This document shows, one piece after another, positions 1 through 9,265 of a DNA stretch of 64,000 bases. The stretch comes from Paenibacillus sp. FSL H7-0331 (GTDB lineage Bacteria > Bacillota > Bacilli > Paenibacillales > NBRC-103111). The notes beneath the pieces were generated by a model. That model made no database searches, had not been told where the DNA came from, and saw only the letters and a program-made list of their open reading frames with translations. How positions within the stretch are numbered: position 1 is the stretch's first letter; every line of letters starts with the position of its first letter. The stretch is taken from the NCBI RefSeq assembly GCF_001956045.1, contig NZ_MRTH01000034.1:28468-92467 (forward strand). The letters run 5' to 3'. The position numbers and the translations under genes were made by a program.

Positions 1-2
1 AA

Positions 3-803
3 AAGGTGGAACAAAGGCTGCATAACCTGGTTCACGATGAACAGCCGGATCTTGTTCTCTTTGATGTGCTGGATGAGTCAAGGCTGGAGACAGCAGGCCG
101 ATTAATCTGGGCTGAAGCGGCCAAAGCAGATGACGGATTATTCGTAATCGGTTCCTCAGGTGTCGAATACGCACTTGGCGCCTGCTGGCAGGCAGATGGG
201 CTCATTGCTGCATCGATTGGAAAACATGAAGCTGCTGGAAAAGTTGAACAGCTGCTGGTCGTATCAGGCAGCTGTTCACCTGTAACTGAGAAACAGATCC
301 GTTTGGCTATGGAAGCGGGCTTTGTCGGCATACAGGTTCCGGTTCATGATCTGATCCAGCCAGATCGGGCAGCAGCAGCACTTGCAAAGCTGGAACATGA
401 AGCTCATAAGGCGATAACAGATAGGAAAAGCGTAATCTTGTATACCGCTGCAGGTCCGACTGATGACAGTATCGCTATGATCCGTGAAGCGCTTATGAAG
501 CAGGGGTTAAAAGCTGAGGACAGTGGCCGTATATTAGGAAGTGCACTTGGTGTACTAACCCGCAGGCTGGCTGCCGAGCTTGGGCTTTCCCGAATCCTGA
601 TTGCAGGTGGGGATACCTCCGGTTATATTACTCGTGAGCTTGGTATCTATGCATTGGAATGCAAGGCAGTGCTTGATCCGGGAGCTCCATTATGTATAGC
701 TTATTCCCATGATCCACAGTTTGACGGATTGGAGCTGGTGCTTAAAGGAGGCCAGGTCGGTGGTGAGCATTTCTTTGAGAAGGTCAGGCAAGGAAGCAGT
801 TAA
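3..803 (+). CDS. Four-carbon acid-sugar kinase (DUF1537/OtnK family), C-terminal part
   Basis: This is the 3' part of a gene that begins before the window; the frame is open to its first bases. The C-terminal half has the nucleotide-binding domain of the DUF1537 family, seen as AGGDTSGYI followed by a Gly-rich LKGGQVGG near the end. Family members phosphorylate four-carbon acid sugars such as erythronate or related 3-oxo acids using ATP in the cytosol. It ends about 30 bases before a terminator and precedes a sugar ABC transporter operon in the same direction, which fits acid-sugar breakdown. The exact substrate cannot be read from the sequence. The GTG at base 6 is an internal codon, not a supported start. 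Confidence 0.85.
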   Translation, partial: KVEQRLHNLVHDEQPDLVLFDVLDESRLETAGRLIWAEAAKADDGLFVIGSSGVEYALGACWQADGLIAASIGKHEAAGKVEQLLVVSGSCSPVTEKQIRLAMEAGFVGIQVPVHDLIQPDRAAAALAKLEHEAHKAITDRKSVILYTAAGPTDDSIAMIREALMKQGLKAEDSGRILGSALGVLTRRLAAELGLSRILIAGGDTSGYITRELGIYALECKAVLDPGAPLCIAYSHDPQFDGLELVLKGGQVGGEHFFEKVRQGSS

Positions 804-836
804 GAAGTAAGCAGCAACATAAGCGAATCCCAGAGA

Positions 837-861
837 GCTCCCGTGTATCGGGGGCTTTTTC
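837..861 (+). terminator. Rho-independent terminator after the DUF1537 kinase
   Basis: An 8-bp stem (AGCTCCCG pairing with CGGGGGCT, one G-T) closes a 5-base loop and is followed by TTTTT. It separates the kinase gene from the next transport operon. Confidence 0.75.
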
Positions 862-944
862 ATGCTTAAAAGTCTCATTAACATGCTTCAGTCCACTACT
901 GGGGCATGTTTAGTTTCCTTGGATTTGCTCGAATTTAAGCAATT

Positions 945-998
945 GTGGTATCACCTTAAAATTTTTGTATATATTCACCCGACCCTCAGATTTACAAT
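945..998 (+). promoter_or_regulatory. Conserved 27-bp block plus -10 box before the first ABC transporter operon
   Basis: Bases 945-971 (GTGGTATCACCTTAAAAT, then TTTTGTATA) recur with 24 of 27 identities at 8195-8221, before the 2-hydroxyacid dehydrogenase. In both places a -10-like hexamer (TACAAT at 993 here, TAAACT at 8243 there) lies exactly 48 bases after the start of the block, and no good -35 box is present. This looks like an activator site, by inference for the AraC-type response regulator encoded at 6530. Binding is not proven. Confidence 0.6.
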
Positions 999-1039
999 AA
1001 AAGTAAGCCAAATATTTGTACAGTAGGGGGAAGAATAAC

Positions 1040-2737
1040 ATGTTCATGTCACATAAAAATTATGTGCTCACGGGTACGGTATTAAGCATGGCGTTGGCGG
1101 TCGCAGGTTGTACGGATGGTAAAAGCGAAACGACAGGAGCAGCTGCCAAGGTAGTCAATGGAAAATATGATCCTGCAATTACAATTTCAACAGCGCGTGT
1201 GCTGGATCCGAATGTGAAGTTTAAACCGGGCGAAACGATTGAGGATAATGTGCACACCCGCTGGATGGCGGATAAAATGGGGATTCAAGTCAAACATACA
1301 TTTGTCGTGAATAATGATAAGGATTTCAATACCAAGCTGCGTCTGCTGCTGGCCGGAAGCGATCCGCTGCCTGATGTTTTTCAAGTGAGCGATCCGACGC
1401 TGATCAGCGAATTAATCCAGTCCGGCAAGGTGATGGCTGTAGATGAGGCAATTGCCAAATATGCTCCGCAAAATATCAAGGATTTGTATGCCAAATATCC
1501 AGATGGATTTAATATGTTTAAAAGCAGTGGCAAGACGTACGGAATCCCGATGTACGAGAGCCTGACCGGCGGCACCATATTTTGGGTACGGCAGGATTGG
1601 TTGAAAAAATTAAATCTGCCTGATCCCAAAACGATCGATGATATGGACAAAGTGTTTGACGCCTTTACGAATCAGGACCCGGATGGAAACGGCAAGAAGG
1701 ATACATTCGGTCTCGCGCTTTCCATGCTGGATCGGGTCAATGGAACGAGAGCAACAGTCGATTGGGTATTCGGCGCTTATGGTAACAACATGCCCTTTCA
1801 ATGGATCAAGGATAAGGACGGTAATTTGATGTATGGCTCTATTCAGCCGTCTGTTAAGCAAGCGCTTTCAAAGATTCGTGACTGGATGGCCAAGGGCTAT
1901 ATCGATCCGGAAGCGGGCATTAAAGACAAGAACAAAGCAACGGAAAGCTTCGTCAACGGCTCTGCCGGCTTGGTTGCCGGTGAGTATCATATGTATCCGA
2001 ATCCGCTGCTGGATACGACGAAAAACAATCCGCAGGCAGAATTCAAGCCGCTTTATCTTCCTGCAGGTCCAACGGGCAATATAGGAAGAGTCGAGACGCC
2101 GATGGTGAAGCGCGGAATTCTATTCAATAAGGACTTCAAGCATGTCGATGCGTGGTTTGCTTATTACCAGAAGATGTTCGAATACCAGTTTTTCGTCAAG
2201 GATTCGGAGTTCTATCTCGGTAATCACGAAGGCTATGATTATGTGATGAAGGATGGCAAGCCGGTTTACCAGCAGTTCGAGCAGGCAGGTATTCCTAAGG
2301 ACAAATGGCCGCTGCCCGATGGCAAAACACCGATTGAAGCCAAAGCCTATGCTTCGCTAATCGGCGGAACGAATTTAAATCGGCCCTATTCATATGATGA
2401 GGGTATCCTCAAATTTGCCAACGACCCGAAGGCGACACCTGCCAATCCTATCGAGGACAGCATCAAGGACCGCGTGCCTGTGCATCAATTAGCAGGGAAA
2501 ATCAGGGTAGAGCAGAACAAATTCGATCTGGCGAATGAATTTAAAGGCGCACCAACCAAAACGATGCGGACCAAGCTGGAGCTTCTCGAAAAAATGGAAA
2601 AGGAAACCTTTACCCAAATTATATATGGCAAGCTGCCGGTCGAAGCCTTCGATAAATTTGTATCGGACTGGAAAGCAAGCGGAGGCGATGAGATTACCAA
2701 AGAAGTCAACGAGTGGTACAAATCGCTAAAAAAATAG
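1040..2737 (+). CDS. Extracellular solute-binding lipoprotein of a sugar ABC transporter
   Basis: Captures a carbohydrate outside the membrane and delivers it to the permeases encoded immediately downstream. A lipoprotein signal peptide ends in the lipobox AVAGC, with Cys24 as the acylated residue. The 565-residue length and a calcium-loop-like DPDGNGKKDTFG near residue 220 are typical of Paenibacillus LipO-type binding proteins. Start chosen at ATG 1040, preceded by TAGGGGGA at 1024-1031; an upstream GTG in frame at 1016 has no better site. Stop lies 12 bases before the first permease ATG, so the genes are cotranscribed. No ATPase gene is present, which suggests a shared MsmX-type ATPase elsewhere, as known for this transporter class. 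Confidence 0.9.
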   Translation: MFMSHKNYVLTGTVLSMALAVAGCTDGKSETTGAAAKVVNGKYDPAITISTARVLDPNVKFKPGETIEDNVHTRWMADKMGIQVKHTFVVNNDKDFNTKLRLLLAGSDPLPDVFQVSDPTLISELIQSGKVMAVDEAIAKYAPQNIKDLYAKYPDGFNMFKSSGKTYGIPMYESLTGGTIFWVRQDWLKKLNLPDPKTIDDMDKVFDAFTNQDPDGNGKKDTFGLALSMLDRVNGTRATVDWVFGAYGNNMPFQWIKDKDGNLMYGSIQPSVKQALSKIRDWMAKGYIDPEAGIKDKNKATESFVNGSAGLVAGEYHMYPNPLLDTTKNNPQAEFKPLYLPAGPTGNIGRVETPMVKRGILFNKDFKHVDAWFAYYQKMFEYQFFVKDSEFYLGNHEGYDYVMKDGKPVYQQFEQAGIPKDKWPLPDGKTPIEAKAYASLIGGTNLNRPYSYDEGILKFANDPKATPANPIEDSIKDRVPVHQLAGKIRVEQNKFDLANEFKGAPTKTMRTKLELLEKMEKETFTQIIYGKLPVEAFDKFVSDWKASGGDEITKEVNEWYKSLKK

Positions 2738-2749
2738 GAGGGCAGGCAT

Positions 2750-3709
2750 ATGAGCGAGCTGATCCGTCCGATCACGGATACACAGACTGCTGCCGCCAGA
2801 AAAAACTCCAAATTCATCTCCTATTTCAAAAGAACCTGGAGCTTTCACCTGCTGCTGCTGCCTGCACTAATCGTGGTCATTATATATCAATATATCCCGA
2901 TGCTCGGCATCGTCATAGCTTTTAAAGAATACAAGCCTTGGTTGGGCATCATAAATTCCGAATGGGTGGGGCTGGATCATTTCAAATATTTATTCACCTA
3001 TCCCGACAGCGTACAGGTCATTATCAATACAATCGTGATTTCGACGCTGAAGATCAGTACCAATATCTTGATTCCCTTTATATTTGCTCTCCTGCTGAAT
3101 GAGGTCCGAAAGACGTATTTCAAGCGGGTGGTGCAAACACTCGTATATCTACCGCATTTTTTATCATGGGTTATTCTTGGAGGGATATTGATTGATGTAC
3201 TGTCGGTAAAGGACGGGATTGTGAACCATGTGGTGCAGCTGCTTGGATTTCAGCCGATTTTCTTTCTGGGAGACGGGGATTGGTTCCGGGTTACGGTTAT
3301 CGTCAGCGATGTATGGAAGGATTTTGGGTTCTCGGCGATCGTGTATTTGGCCGCATTAAGTGGAATCAACCCTGCCTTGTACGAGGCCGCTGAAGTGGAT
3401 GGAGCCAACCGCTGGGAGCAAACGATTCATATTACCGTGCCTTCCGTGCTGCCGATTGTCGCCGTTGTCACGACATTGGCGCTCGGCAAAATTCTCGACG
3501 GCGGATTTGATCAAATATTTAATCTCTATAATCCGTTGGTATATAACAAAGGCGATATTATTGACACCTTCGTCTATCGTGTCGGGCTTGTCGGTGGACA
3601 ATTCAGCTTTGCCTCGGCTGTCGGTTTGTTCAAATCGCTGATCGGTTTTATACTTGTTGTCGTTTCATACCGGTTGGCCTACAAATTTGCCAACTATCGA
3701 ATATTCTGA
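2750..3709 (+). CDS. Sugar ABC transporter permease, LplB type (COG4209)
   Basis: First integral membrane subunit of the importer. The 319-residue protein has an N-terminal cytosolic tail, about six membrane segments and the ATPase-contacting EAA loop seen as YEAAEVDGANRWEQ near residue 210. The LplB-type signature YQYIPMLGIVIAFK follows the first membrane segment. ATG 2750 is preceded by GGAGGG overlapping the stop codon of the binding protein gene. It pairs with the next gene to form the heterodimeric channel. Confidence 0.92.
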   Translation: MSELIRPITDTQTAAARKNSKFISYFKRTWSFHLLLLPALIVVIIYQYIPMLGIVIAFKEYKPWLGIINSEWVGLDHFKYLFTYPDSVQVIINTIVISTLKISTNILIPFIFALLLNEVRKTYFKRVVQTLVYLPHFLSWVILGGILIDVLSVKDGIVNHVVQLLGFQPIFFLGDGDWFRVTVIVSDVWKDFGFSAIVYLAALSGINPALYEAAEVDGANRWEQTIHITVPSVLPIVAVVTTLALGKILDGGFDQIFNLYNPLVYNKGDIIDTFVYRVGLVGGQFSFASAVGLFKSLIGFILVVVSYRLAYKFANYRIF

Positions 3710-3724
3710 AGCGGGTGAGCTGCC

Positions 3725-4600
3725 ATGTATCGATCGATGCCGTATAAAGTGTTTTCTTATTGCAACTACGCCTGCTTGTTCATCCTGAGCGCGCTTTGCG
3801 TTCTTCCGTTGATTCATGTATTGGCGATTTCGTTAAGCTCCAGCGCTGCTGCGACCGGTAATATTGTCACCTTTTGGCCGGTTCATTTTACGTTCGAAGC
3901 GTATACGGAGACGCTTGGCAACAGCAACTTCCTCCATGCGTTATGGATAGGCATCAAGCGGGTCGTACTGGGCACGTCGCTGTCCATGCTGCTGGTTGTG
4001 CTGGCGGCCTATCCGCTGTCCAAGGAAGAAACGCGGTTTCAAGGGCGTACGTTCTATGCTTGGCTGTTCGTCTTTACGATGCTGTTCCATGCAGGCTTGA
4101 TTCCGACTTATCTGGTAGTCAAGGGAACCGGCCTGATGAATACGATCTGGGCGCTGGTGCTGCCCGGAGCCGTGAGCATCTGGAATCTGATCCTGATGCT
4201 GAACTTCTTCCGTGCGATTCCCAAGGAGCTAGAGGAGGCGGCATTGATGGACGGCGCCAGCCATTTGCGGATTCTGTTCACGATATATTTGCCGATCTCG
4301 ATGCCGGCGGTGGCGACGCTCTCTTTATTTGCGATGGTGACCCATTGGAATGCCTGGTTTGACGGGATGATTTATTTGTCAAATGCCAGCGATTATCCGA
4401 TATCAACCTTTTTGCGATCGATTATTGTATCCGAGAATTTCTCGGTACTCGGTCTTACCGAGGATGAGATCAAAAACATATCGCCACGGACCGTGAAGGC
4501 GTCTCAGGTGTTTATCGGCGCGCTGCCTATACTACTGGTATATCCGTTTCTGCAGCGCTACTTTGTTAAGGGAGTTATTCTCGGGTCCGTCAAGGAATAA
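3725..4600 (+). CDS. Sugar ABC transporter permease, YtcP type (COG0395)
   Basis: Second membrane subunit of the same importer, 291 residues with about six membrane segments. The EAA loop is visible as LEEAALMDGASH near residue 170, and the C-terminal QRYFVKGVILGSVKE is characteristic of the YtcP branch. It begins 15 bases after the LplB-type gene with GGGTGAG as ribosome binding site. The strict gene order binding protein, LplB, YtcP, then a two-component system is a known Paenibacillus arrangement. Confidence 0.92.
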   Translation: MYRSMPYKVFSYCNYACLFILSALCVLPLIHVLAISLSSSAAATGNIVTFWPVHFTFEAYTETLGNSNFLHALWIGIKRVVLGTSLSMLLVVLAAYPLSKEETRFQGRTFYAWLFVFTMLFHAGLIPTYLVVKGTGLMNTIWALVLPGAVSIWNLILMLNFFRAIPKELEEAALMDGASHLRILFTIYLPISMPAVATLSLFAMVTHWNAWFDGMIYLSNASDYPISTFLRSIIVSENFSVLGLTEDEIKNISPRTVKASQVFIGALPILLVYPFLQRYFVKGVILGSVKE

Positions 4601-4687
4601 AATAGCGTGCATTGATGCCTGGCCTGGCACCTCATTCCGTTTCTAAATCCCTGTGTGCCTGTATCCTGACCTGCTGTGAAAAAAGGG

Positions 4688-4717
4688 TTGTGCATTGCGG
4701 GGACAGCTCTGTACAAT
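4688..4717 (+). promoter_or_regulatory. Putative sigma-A promoter for the two-component system
   Basis: TTGTGC and TACAAT are separated by 18 bases, about 40 bases before the histidine kinase start. It could give the regulators expression independent of the transporter operon. Support is sequence match only. Confidence 0.4.
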
Positions 4718-4758
4718 ATGGGTATCATTGGATAATAGGTGATGGGGTGCTTCATGTC

Positions 4759-6486
4759 ATGGTGAAAAACTTGAGTATTTTCAGCAAAATCATGATCATT
4801 GTATGCTTGCTGCTGATTCCACTGCTGCTGTTGTTCGCTTATTCGAATCAGGTGAGCACGAATGTCGTGAAATCGGAAATTGAGAAATCGAATGTGAACC
4901 GTCTTTCCTTTTTTTTGAATCAGATGGATACGAACGCAGATCAGCTGGCCAAGGTAGCTTTTACATTGGGTAGAGAACCGGAGGCCGTCAAGTTCCAGTC
5001 GATTCATTTGTCCTACGAGTTGTTCGATTCGATTCAGATTCGCCAAACGCTGCTGGAAAAAATCAATCTGCAAAGCGCCTCCTACAGCTGGACGAATAAG
5101 CTATCGATCTACTCACCGGCTTTGAAGCAGCTGGTTTCGACGAACGCCCTGGAAAATTATGATTTAAGCTATTTCCAGAAAAACATGTCACCCGACTGGG
5201 TTTATCGTCCCCATACGGGTGGCAGCGAGCAGCCAAACTATTTTTACCGATATTCGACCGATCCGTCGCTGCTGTTTGGCGACCTCAGTCAGGTGAATGT
5301 CATCATTGAGGTGGCTTTCGCAGCCCGGAATATCGAGCTGATGCTGGACCAATTCAAAGCTGGCAGCGTCGGGGAGCCGTTTTTCTTTCATGAGGGCTAT
5401 GATCCGATCATGAATTCCACGGCAAACCGGCAAACTGTCTCGGAACTGGCTGCTCTACTCAAAGGCGATAAGCTGCAGCGGTCGGGTAGCAGGACTGTGG
5501 AGATGAATGGAATCAAATATATGCTGAGTTATGCTAAATCCAGCTCCCTGGACTGGTATCTGGTTGACGTGGTTCCTCTGGAGAGCGTGCTGGCTCCGAT
5601 TACGACGAGCCGCAATTTGTTCTACACCACGATCTCTATGCTGCTGCTGACGAGTATTATGGCTTCCTACCTGTTATTTAAAAATGTTCAGGTTCCGATA
5701 ACCCGATTGATTGGAAGCGTAAACAATCTGAAGCGGGGAAACTTCTCGACACGGATAACGCTGAAGGCGAGCCGCGAATTCACGATTTTATTCAATCATT
5801 TCAACAGCATGGCCGAGCAAATTCAGGATTTGGTAGAAAAGGTGCTTCGGGAGAAAATCAGGGTGCGTGACGCGACGCTGAAGCAGCTGCAATCACAGAT
5901 TAATCCGCATTTTTTATATAACAGCCTCGCTTTTATCCAGAGTATGGCCCAGTTGGAAAACAAGCAGGCAATCATTGCCATGACACAGCATTTGAGTAAA
6001 TATTACCGTTATGCAACCCATATTGAGCATCAGGAGGTTACACTGGAGAATGAATTGATTTTAATTGTAAATTATTTGGAAATTCACAAGCTGCAAACCC
6101 GCAGATTGGAGTATGTGCTGGATGTTCCGGAGGAGATGAAGGCGAGTATTATTCCGAGGCTGCTTGTCCAGCCTATTGTAGAGAATGCCATCGTTCACGG
6201 AATTGAATGCAAGTCGGGTATCGGAACGATCCGAATTTCCGGTTATACTACCGAAACAGAGCACACTCTGATCATCGAAGATAGCGGAATCGGCAGCAGT
6301 CTGGAAGAAATTGCACAGATGAATGAAAGGTTTGGAAGAGGGCTGGATGAAGAGCTTGGACATGGCATGTGGAACGTGCATCAGCGGCTGAGGCATCAAT
6401 TCGGGGGAGGCTCCGGCCTGCACATTTCCGCTTCACTGCTGGGTGGCTGGAAGGTTGCGCTTACGATGAAAGTACGGATAAGCTGA
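4759..6486 (+). CDS. Sensor histidine kinase, YesM family
   Basis: Membrane sensor that autophosphorylates and passes phosphate to the adjacent response regulator. A first membrane segment (about residues 12-32) precedes an extracellular sensing region of roughly 260 residues, then a second membrane segment, a HAMP region, and a His-kinase domain of the YesM type. The phospho-acceptor is His384 in INPHFLYNS; the N-box is QPIVENAIVHG and the G-box region contains EDSGIGS. Start chosen at ATG 4759, behind GATGGGGTG; in-frame ATGs upstream would add a Cys-rich leader without a ribosome site. The sensor probably monitors the sugar imported by the preceding transporter. Confidence 0.9.
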   Translation: MVKNLSIFSKIMIIVCLLLIPLLLLFAYSNQVSTNVVKSEIEKSNVNRLSFFLNQMDTNADQLAKVAFTLGREPEAVKFQSIHLSYELFDSIQIRQTLLEKINLQSASYSWTNKLSIYSPALKQLVSTNALENYDLSYFQKNMSPDWVYRPHTGGSEQPNYFYRYSTDPSLLFGDLSQVNVIIEVAFAARNIELMLDQFKAGSVGEPFFFHEGYDPIMNSTANRQTVSELAALLKGDKLQRSGSRTVEMNGIKYMLSYAKSSSLDWYLVDVVPLESVLAPITTSRNLFYTTISMLLLTSIMASYLLFKNVQVPITRLIGSVNNLKRGNFSTRITLKASREFTILFNHFNSMAEQIQDLVEKVLREKIRVRDATLKQLQSQINPHFLYNSLAFIQSMAQLENKQAIIAMTQHLSKYYRYATHIEHQEVTLENELILIVNYLEIHKLQTRRLEYVLDVPEEMKASIIPRLLVQPIVENAIVHGIECKSGIGTIRISGYTTETEHTLIIEDSGIGSSLEEIAQMNERFGRGLDEELGHGMWNVHQRLRHQFGGGSGLHISASLLGGWKVALTMKVRIS

Positions 6487-6529
6487 TTCGTTTCCTTGTT
6501 AAGAACATACTCGCAGCGGAGGGTTGCTA

Positions 6530-8176
6530 ATGCAGTTGCTGATTGTTGACGATCATCCGGCCCAGGTCGATAGTATGGCTCAGACGATTCCTTGGTGTGA
6601 TTACGGAGTCAAAGCGGTCTATAAGGCTTATTCGGCTAAGGAAGCGCTGGAAACGATCCGAGCCCAATCCATTGATATCCTGATTACCGATATTCGCATG
6701 CCCGATATGAACGGTCTGGAGCTTATCCAAAGCGTAAGGTCTATATCTGAGAAAATCCGCTGTGTACTGATGTCCGGATATAGTGACTTTGAATATGCCA
6801 AGCAGGCTATTCAATTTAAGACGGCAGGTTATTTGATGAAGCCGGTTGATACCGGGGAATTGACAGCTCTCATCGAGCAAATCTGCAGCGAGCTGCGGGA
6901 GGAGTGGAATGTGAAGGAGGTATACCACAATGCGATGTATACCTTGCGTGAGAACATTCCTTTTCTGCGTTCCCAATTATTAATGGACCTGCTGCAGGGC
7001 AGGGAAATCGCGCGTCCCGTGTTATGCAAGAAGATGAGAGCGCTGGAGCTGCCTTTTGATTGCGAGGATTATGTGTGTATGATGGTCATCCGGATGGATG
7101 AGGAGAGCGCTGTGGAGGATGAAGTTAAGCTCTCCCTTTTGGAATATGCGATTACGAATATGGCTGAGGAGGTGTTTCGTGAAACCTTCCATCTCTGGCA
7201 CTGCAAGGACATCAATGGACATCTGGTTTTTCTGGTCAGCCTCAATCATGAGCAGCTGGAAAAACCACTTCATGAGCAGACGAATGAGCAGTACCGGCTG
7301 CAGCTGGCAGCGGATATCGGGGAGCTGCAGAAGAAAACGAGAACCTATCTGAAGCGTAAAATATCGGTCCTTTTAGTTAACCGCTGGGTGCGTCTGTCCG
7401 AGCAGATTGTCCCCCTATATCATTGCGCCATCACGGGAATCCGTAAGCATATCGGTAGTGAGCAGCAGTTTTTTGCTGTTGTTACTGATGATGCCGAGAC
7501 GATCCGTATAGGCTCGCTGCATTCCCTGTATGAGCCGCCAATGCTGCTGCATGTATTGGAAATAGGACGCTGGGATATGGCGGAGGAGCGGCTGGAGTTG
7601 GTTTTTAAGGAGCTGGATGCGAAGTGGAGGGAATCACCGGAGTATTTGAGCGAGGCCTTTTTCTTCATCGCCGGCACTTTTATGCACATCTCACATAAGA
7701 ACGGGCGGCAGCTGCAAAACATGATAGGTCATTACGGGAAGAAGCTGCAGCAGAACCGCACCTTTCGTCCTTTTCATTCGCTTGCGCAGTTACGCGAGTG
7801 GGTATTCGATGTGTTCGCGCTGCTTCAAAATGACCTGCAAAAGCAGCAGAAGGACCCAAAATTGACCGTTGTTGAACGGATTCAGGCCTATATTGAGCAG
7901 CATATGGATGGTGACGCCTCGCTGCAGGCGATTGCCGATCATGTCGCCCTGCATCCGGCGTATTTGTCCAAAATGTACAAGGTCGAGACCGGTATCGGGA
8001 TCAGCGATTACGTGATGAAGGTCAAGATGGAGAAGGCCGTCGAGCTGCTGCGTAACAAGCATGAGAAAATTTACAACATCGCAAGCCAATTGGGCTATCA
8101 GACACCACATTATTTTATCCGGGTGTTCAAGAAATATTATGGCGTTACACCTCAGGAGTTCAAGCTGAGCCAATAG
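6530..8176 (+). CDS. AraC-type response regulator, YesN family
   Basis: DNA-binding partner of the kinase just upstream. The receiver domain occupies residues 1-120, with phospho-acceptor Asp54 in ITDIRMPD and the conserved Lys in YLMKPVD. A long middle region links to two AraC helix-turn-helix motifs near the C-terminus (YLSKMYKVETG and ASQLGYQTPHYF). The start is ATG 6530 with GGAGGG at 6518-6523, rather than the TTG two codons earlier. The likely targets are the promoters at 945 and 8195, which share a near-identical block. Confidence 0.92.
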   Translation: MQLLIVDDHPAQVDSMAQTIPWCDYGVKAVYKAYSAKEALETIRAQSIDILITDIRMPDMNGLELIQSVRSISEKIRCVLMSGYSDFEYAKQAIQFKTAGYLMKPVDTGELTALIEQICSELREEWNVKEVYHNAMYTLRENIPFLRSQLLMDLLQGREIARPVLCKKMRALELPFDCEDYVCMMVIRMDEESAVEDEVKLSLLEYAITNMAEEVFRETFHLWHCKDINGHLVFLVSLNHEQLEKPLHEQTNEQYRLQLAADIGELQKKTRTYLKRKISVLLVNRWVRLSEQIVPLYHCAITGIRKHIGSEQQFFAVVTDDAETIRIGSLHSLYEPPMLLHVLEIGRWDMAEERLELVFKELDAKWRESPEYLSEAFFFIAGTFMHISHKNGRQLQNMIGHYGKKLQQNRTFRPFHSLAQLREWVFDVFALLQNDLQKQQKDPKLTVVERIQAYIEQHMDGDASLQAIADHVALHPAYLSKMYKVETGIGISDYVMKVKMEKAVELLRNKHEKIYNIASQLGYQTPHYFIRVFKKYYGVTPQEFKLSQ

Positions 8177-8194
8177 GAAGGCCGCACAAATAAA

Positions 8195-8248
8195 GTGGTA
8201 TCATCTTAAATCTTTTGTATAGGTATCTCATTGCAAACGCTTTAAACT
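8195..8248 (+). promoter_or_regulatory. Second copy of the 27-bp conserved block, with -10 box
   Basis: Bases 8195-8221 match 945-971 at 24 of 27 positions. The -10-like TAAACT at 8243 has the same 48-base offset as TACAAT in the first copy. The matching geometry suggests that one regulator controls both the transporter operon and the catabolic operon that starts here. Confidence 0.6.
8231..8245 (+). promoter_or_regulatory. Candidate cre site for CcpA
   Basis: TTGCAAACGCTTTAA has the central AARCGYTW of catabolite-responsive elements, with deviations in the outer positions. It lies between the conserved activator block and the -10, where CcpA binding would repress. Such control is expected for a sugar operon but the match is imperfect. 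Confidence 0.4.
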
Positions 8249-8286
8249 GAACTGGTAAGCTTAGCCAATTTTAAGGAGGAAGCCCT

Positions 8287-9252
8287 ATGAAATTAGTATC
8301 CACCTACCCGTTCGACTCTGGACAGGTTACCGAAATGAACAGTAAAGGAATCGAAGTCACACTGTTTAAAGGAGAACAGGAGCTAATCGATTCCGATGCC
8401 TATACGGACGCGGATATCATCATTGCCAATCACCGAACGCTGCAGCAGGACTTTCTGGAGAAATGCGACAGGGTGAAGTGGGTGCAGGTAGCCCATATCG
8501 GTATCGAGCGTCTGCCGATGGATTATTTAAAGGAGCGCGGTGTTATCGTAATCAATGCCCGTGGTTCGATGGGACTGCCGATTGCCGAGGATATTATGGC
8601 CAAGATGCTGATGCTGGCTAGAAACAGCGTCAAAGGCGTCAAAAACCAGCTCGAGCATACCTGGGGACGTATTGGCCCCTTTATGAATCTGTCCGGGAAA
8701 ACGGCCGGTATTATCGGAGCCGGGGATGTCGGAACGGAAACGGCGATTCGCGCCCGCGCCTTCGGTATGAAGGTAATCGGCGTCAATACGACCGGCAATC
8801 CACTACCTGAATTCGACCGGATGTACAAGCAAGAGCAGCTGAATGAGGTGATTGTGCAAAGCGACTTTATTATACTGACGCTCCCGTTGACTGACGCATC
8901 GCTTAGTCTGTTGGATGAGGAGCAGTTCAGGCTGATGAAGCCGAGTGCATTTATTATTAATATATCGCGTGGGGCGCTGATCAACGAAGAAATTTTATTC
9001 GATTATTTGAAAAACAACAAGATTGCCGGAGCCGGACTGGATGTGTTCGTTGAAGAATTCAAGCTCGGCAAGCTGCCGGCCGAAAGTCCGTTCTGGGAGC
9101 TGGACAACGTCATCATCACTCCGCACTGCGCAGGCGGCGGGGATCAATTCCACGACCGGTTCAGCCAGGGGTTCATGCATAATCTCGACTTGTTCCTTGC
9201 AGGCAGGACGGACGAGATGATCAATATCCGTCAATTCGGAAAAGGCTACTAA
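8287..9252 (+). CDS. D-isomer-specific 2-hydroxyacid dehydrogenase family protein
   Basis: NAD(P)-dependent reduction of a 2-keto acid or oxidation of a 2-hydroxyacid in the cytosol. The 321-residue protein has the Rossmann motif GIIGAGDVGTETA around residue 142, the conserved NISRGALINEE with the catalytic Arg near residue 229, and a C-terminal VIITPHCAGG that carries the His of the catalytic triad. AAGGAGG precedes ATG 8287. It heads an operon with a hydrolase-like gene and a sugar isomerase, so the substrate is probably a sugar-derived acid. Confidence 0.88.
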   Translation: MKLVSTYPFDSGQVTEMNSKGIEVTLFKGEQELIDSDAYTDADIIIANHRTLQQDFLEKCDRVKWVQVAHIGIERLPMDYLKERGVIVINARGSMGLPIAEDIMAKMLMLARNSVKGVKNQLEHTWGRIGPFMNLSGKTAGIIGAGDVGTETAIRARAFGMKVIGVNTTGNPLPEFDRMYKQEQLNEVIVQSDFIILTLPLTDASLSLLDEEQFRLMKPSAFIINISRGALINEEILFDYLKNNKIAGAGLDVFVEEFKLGKLPAESPFWELDNVIITPHCAGGGDQFHDRFSQGFMHNLDLFLAGRTDEMINIRQFGKGY

Positions 9253-9265
9253 GGAGGCTATGCCC

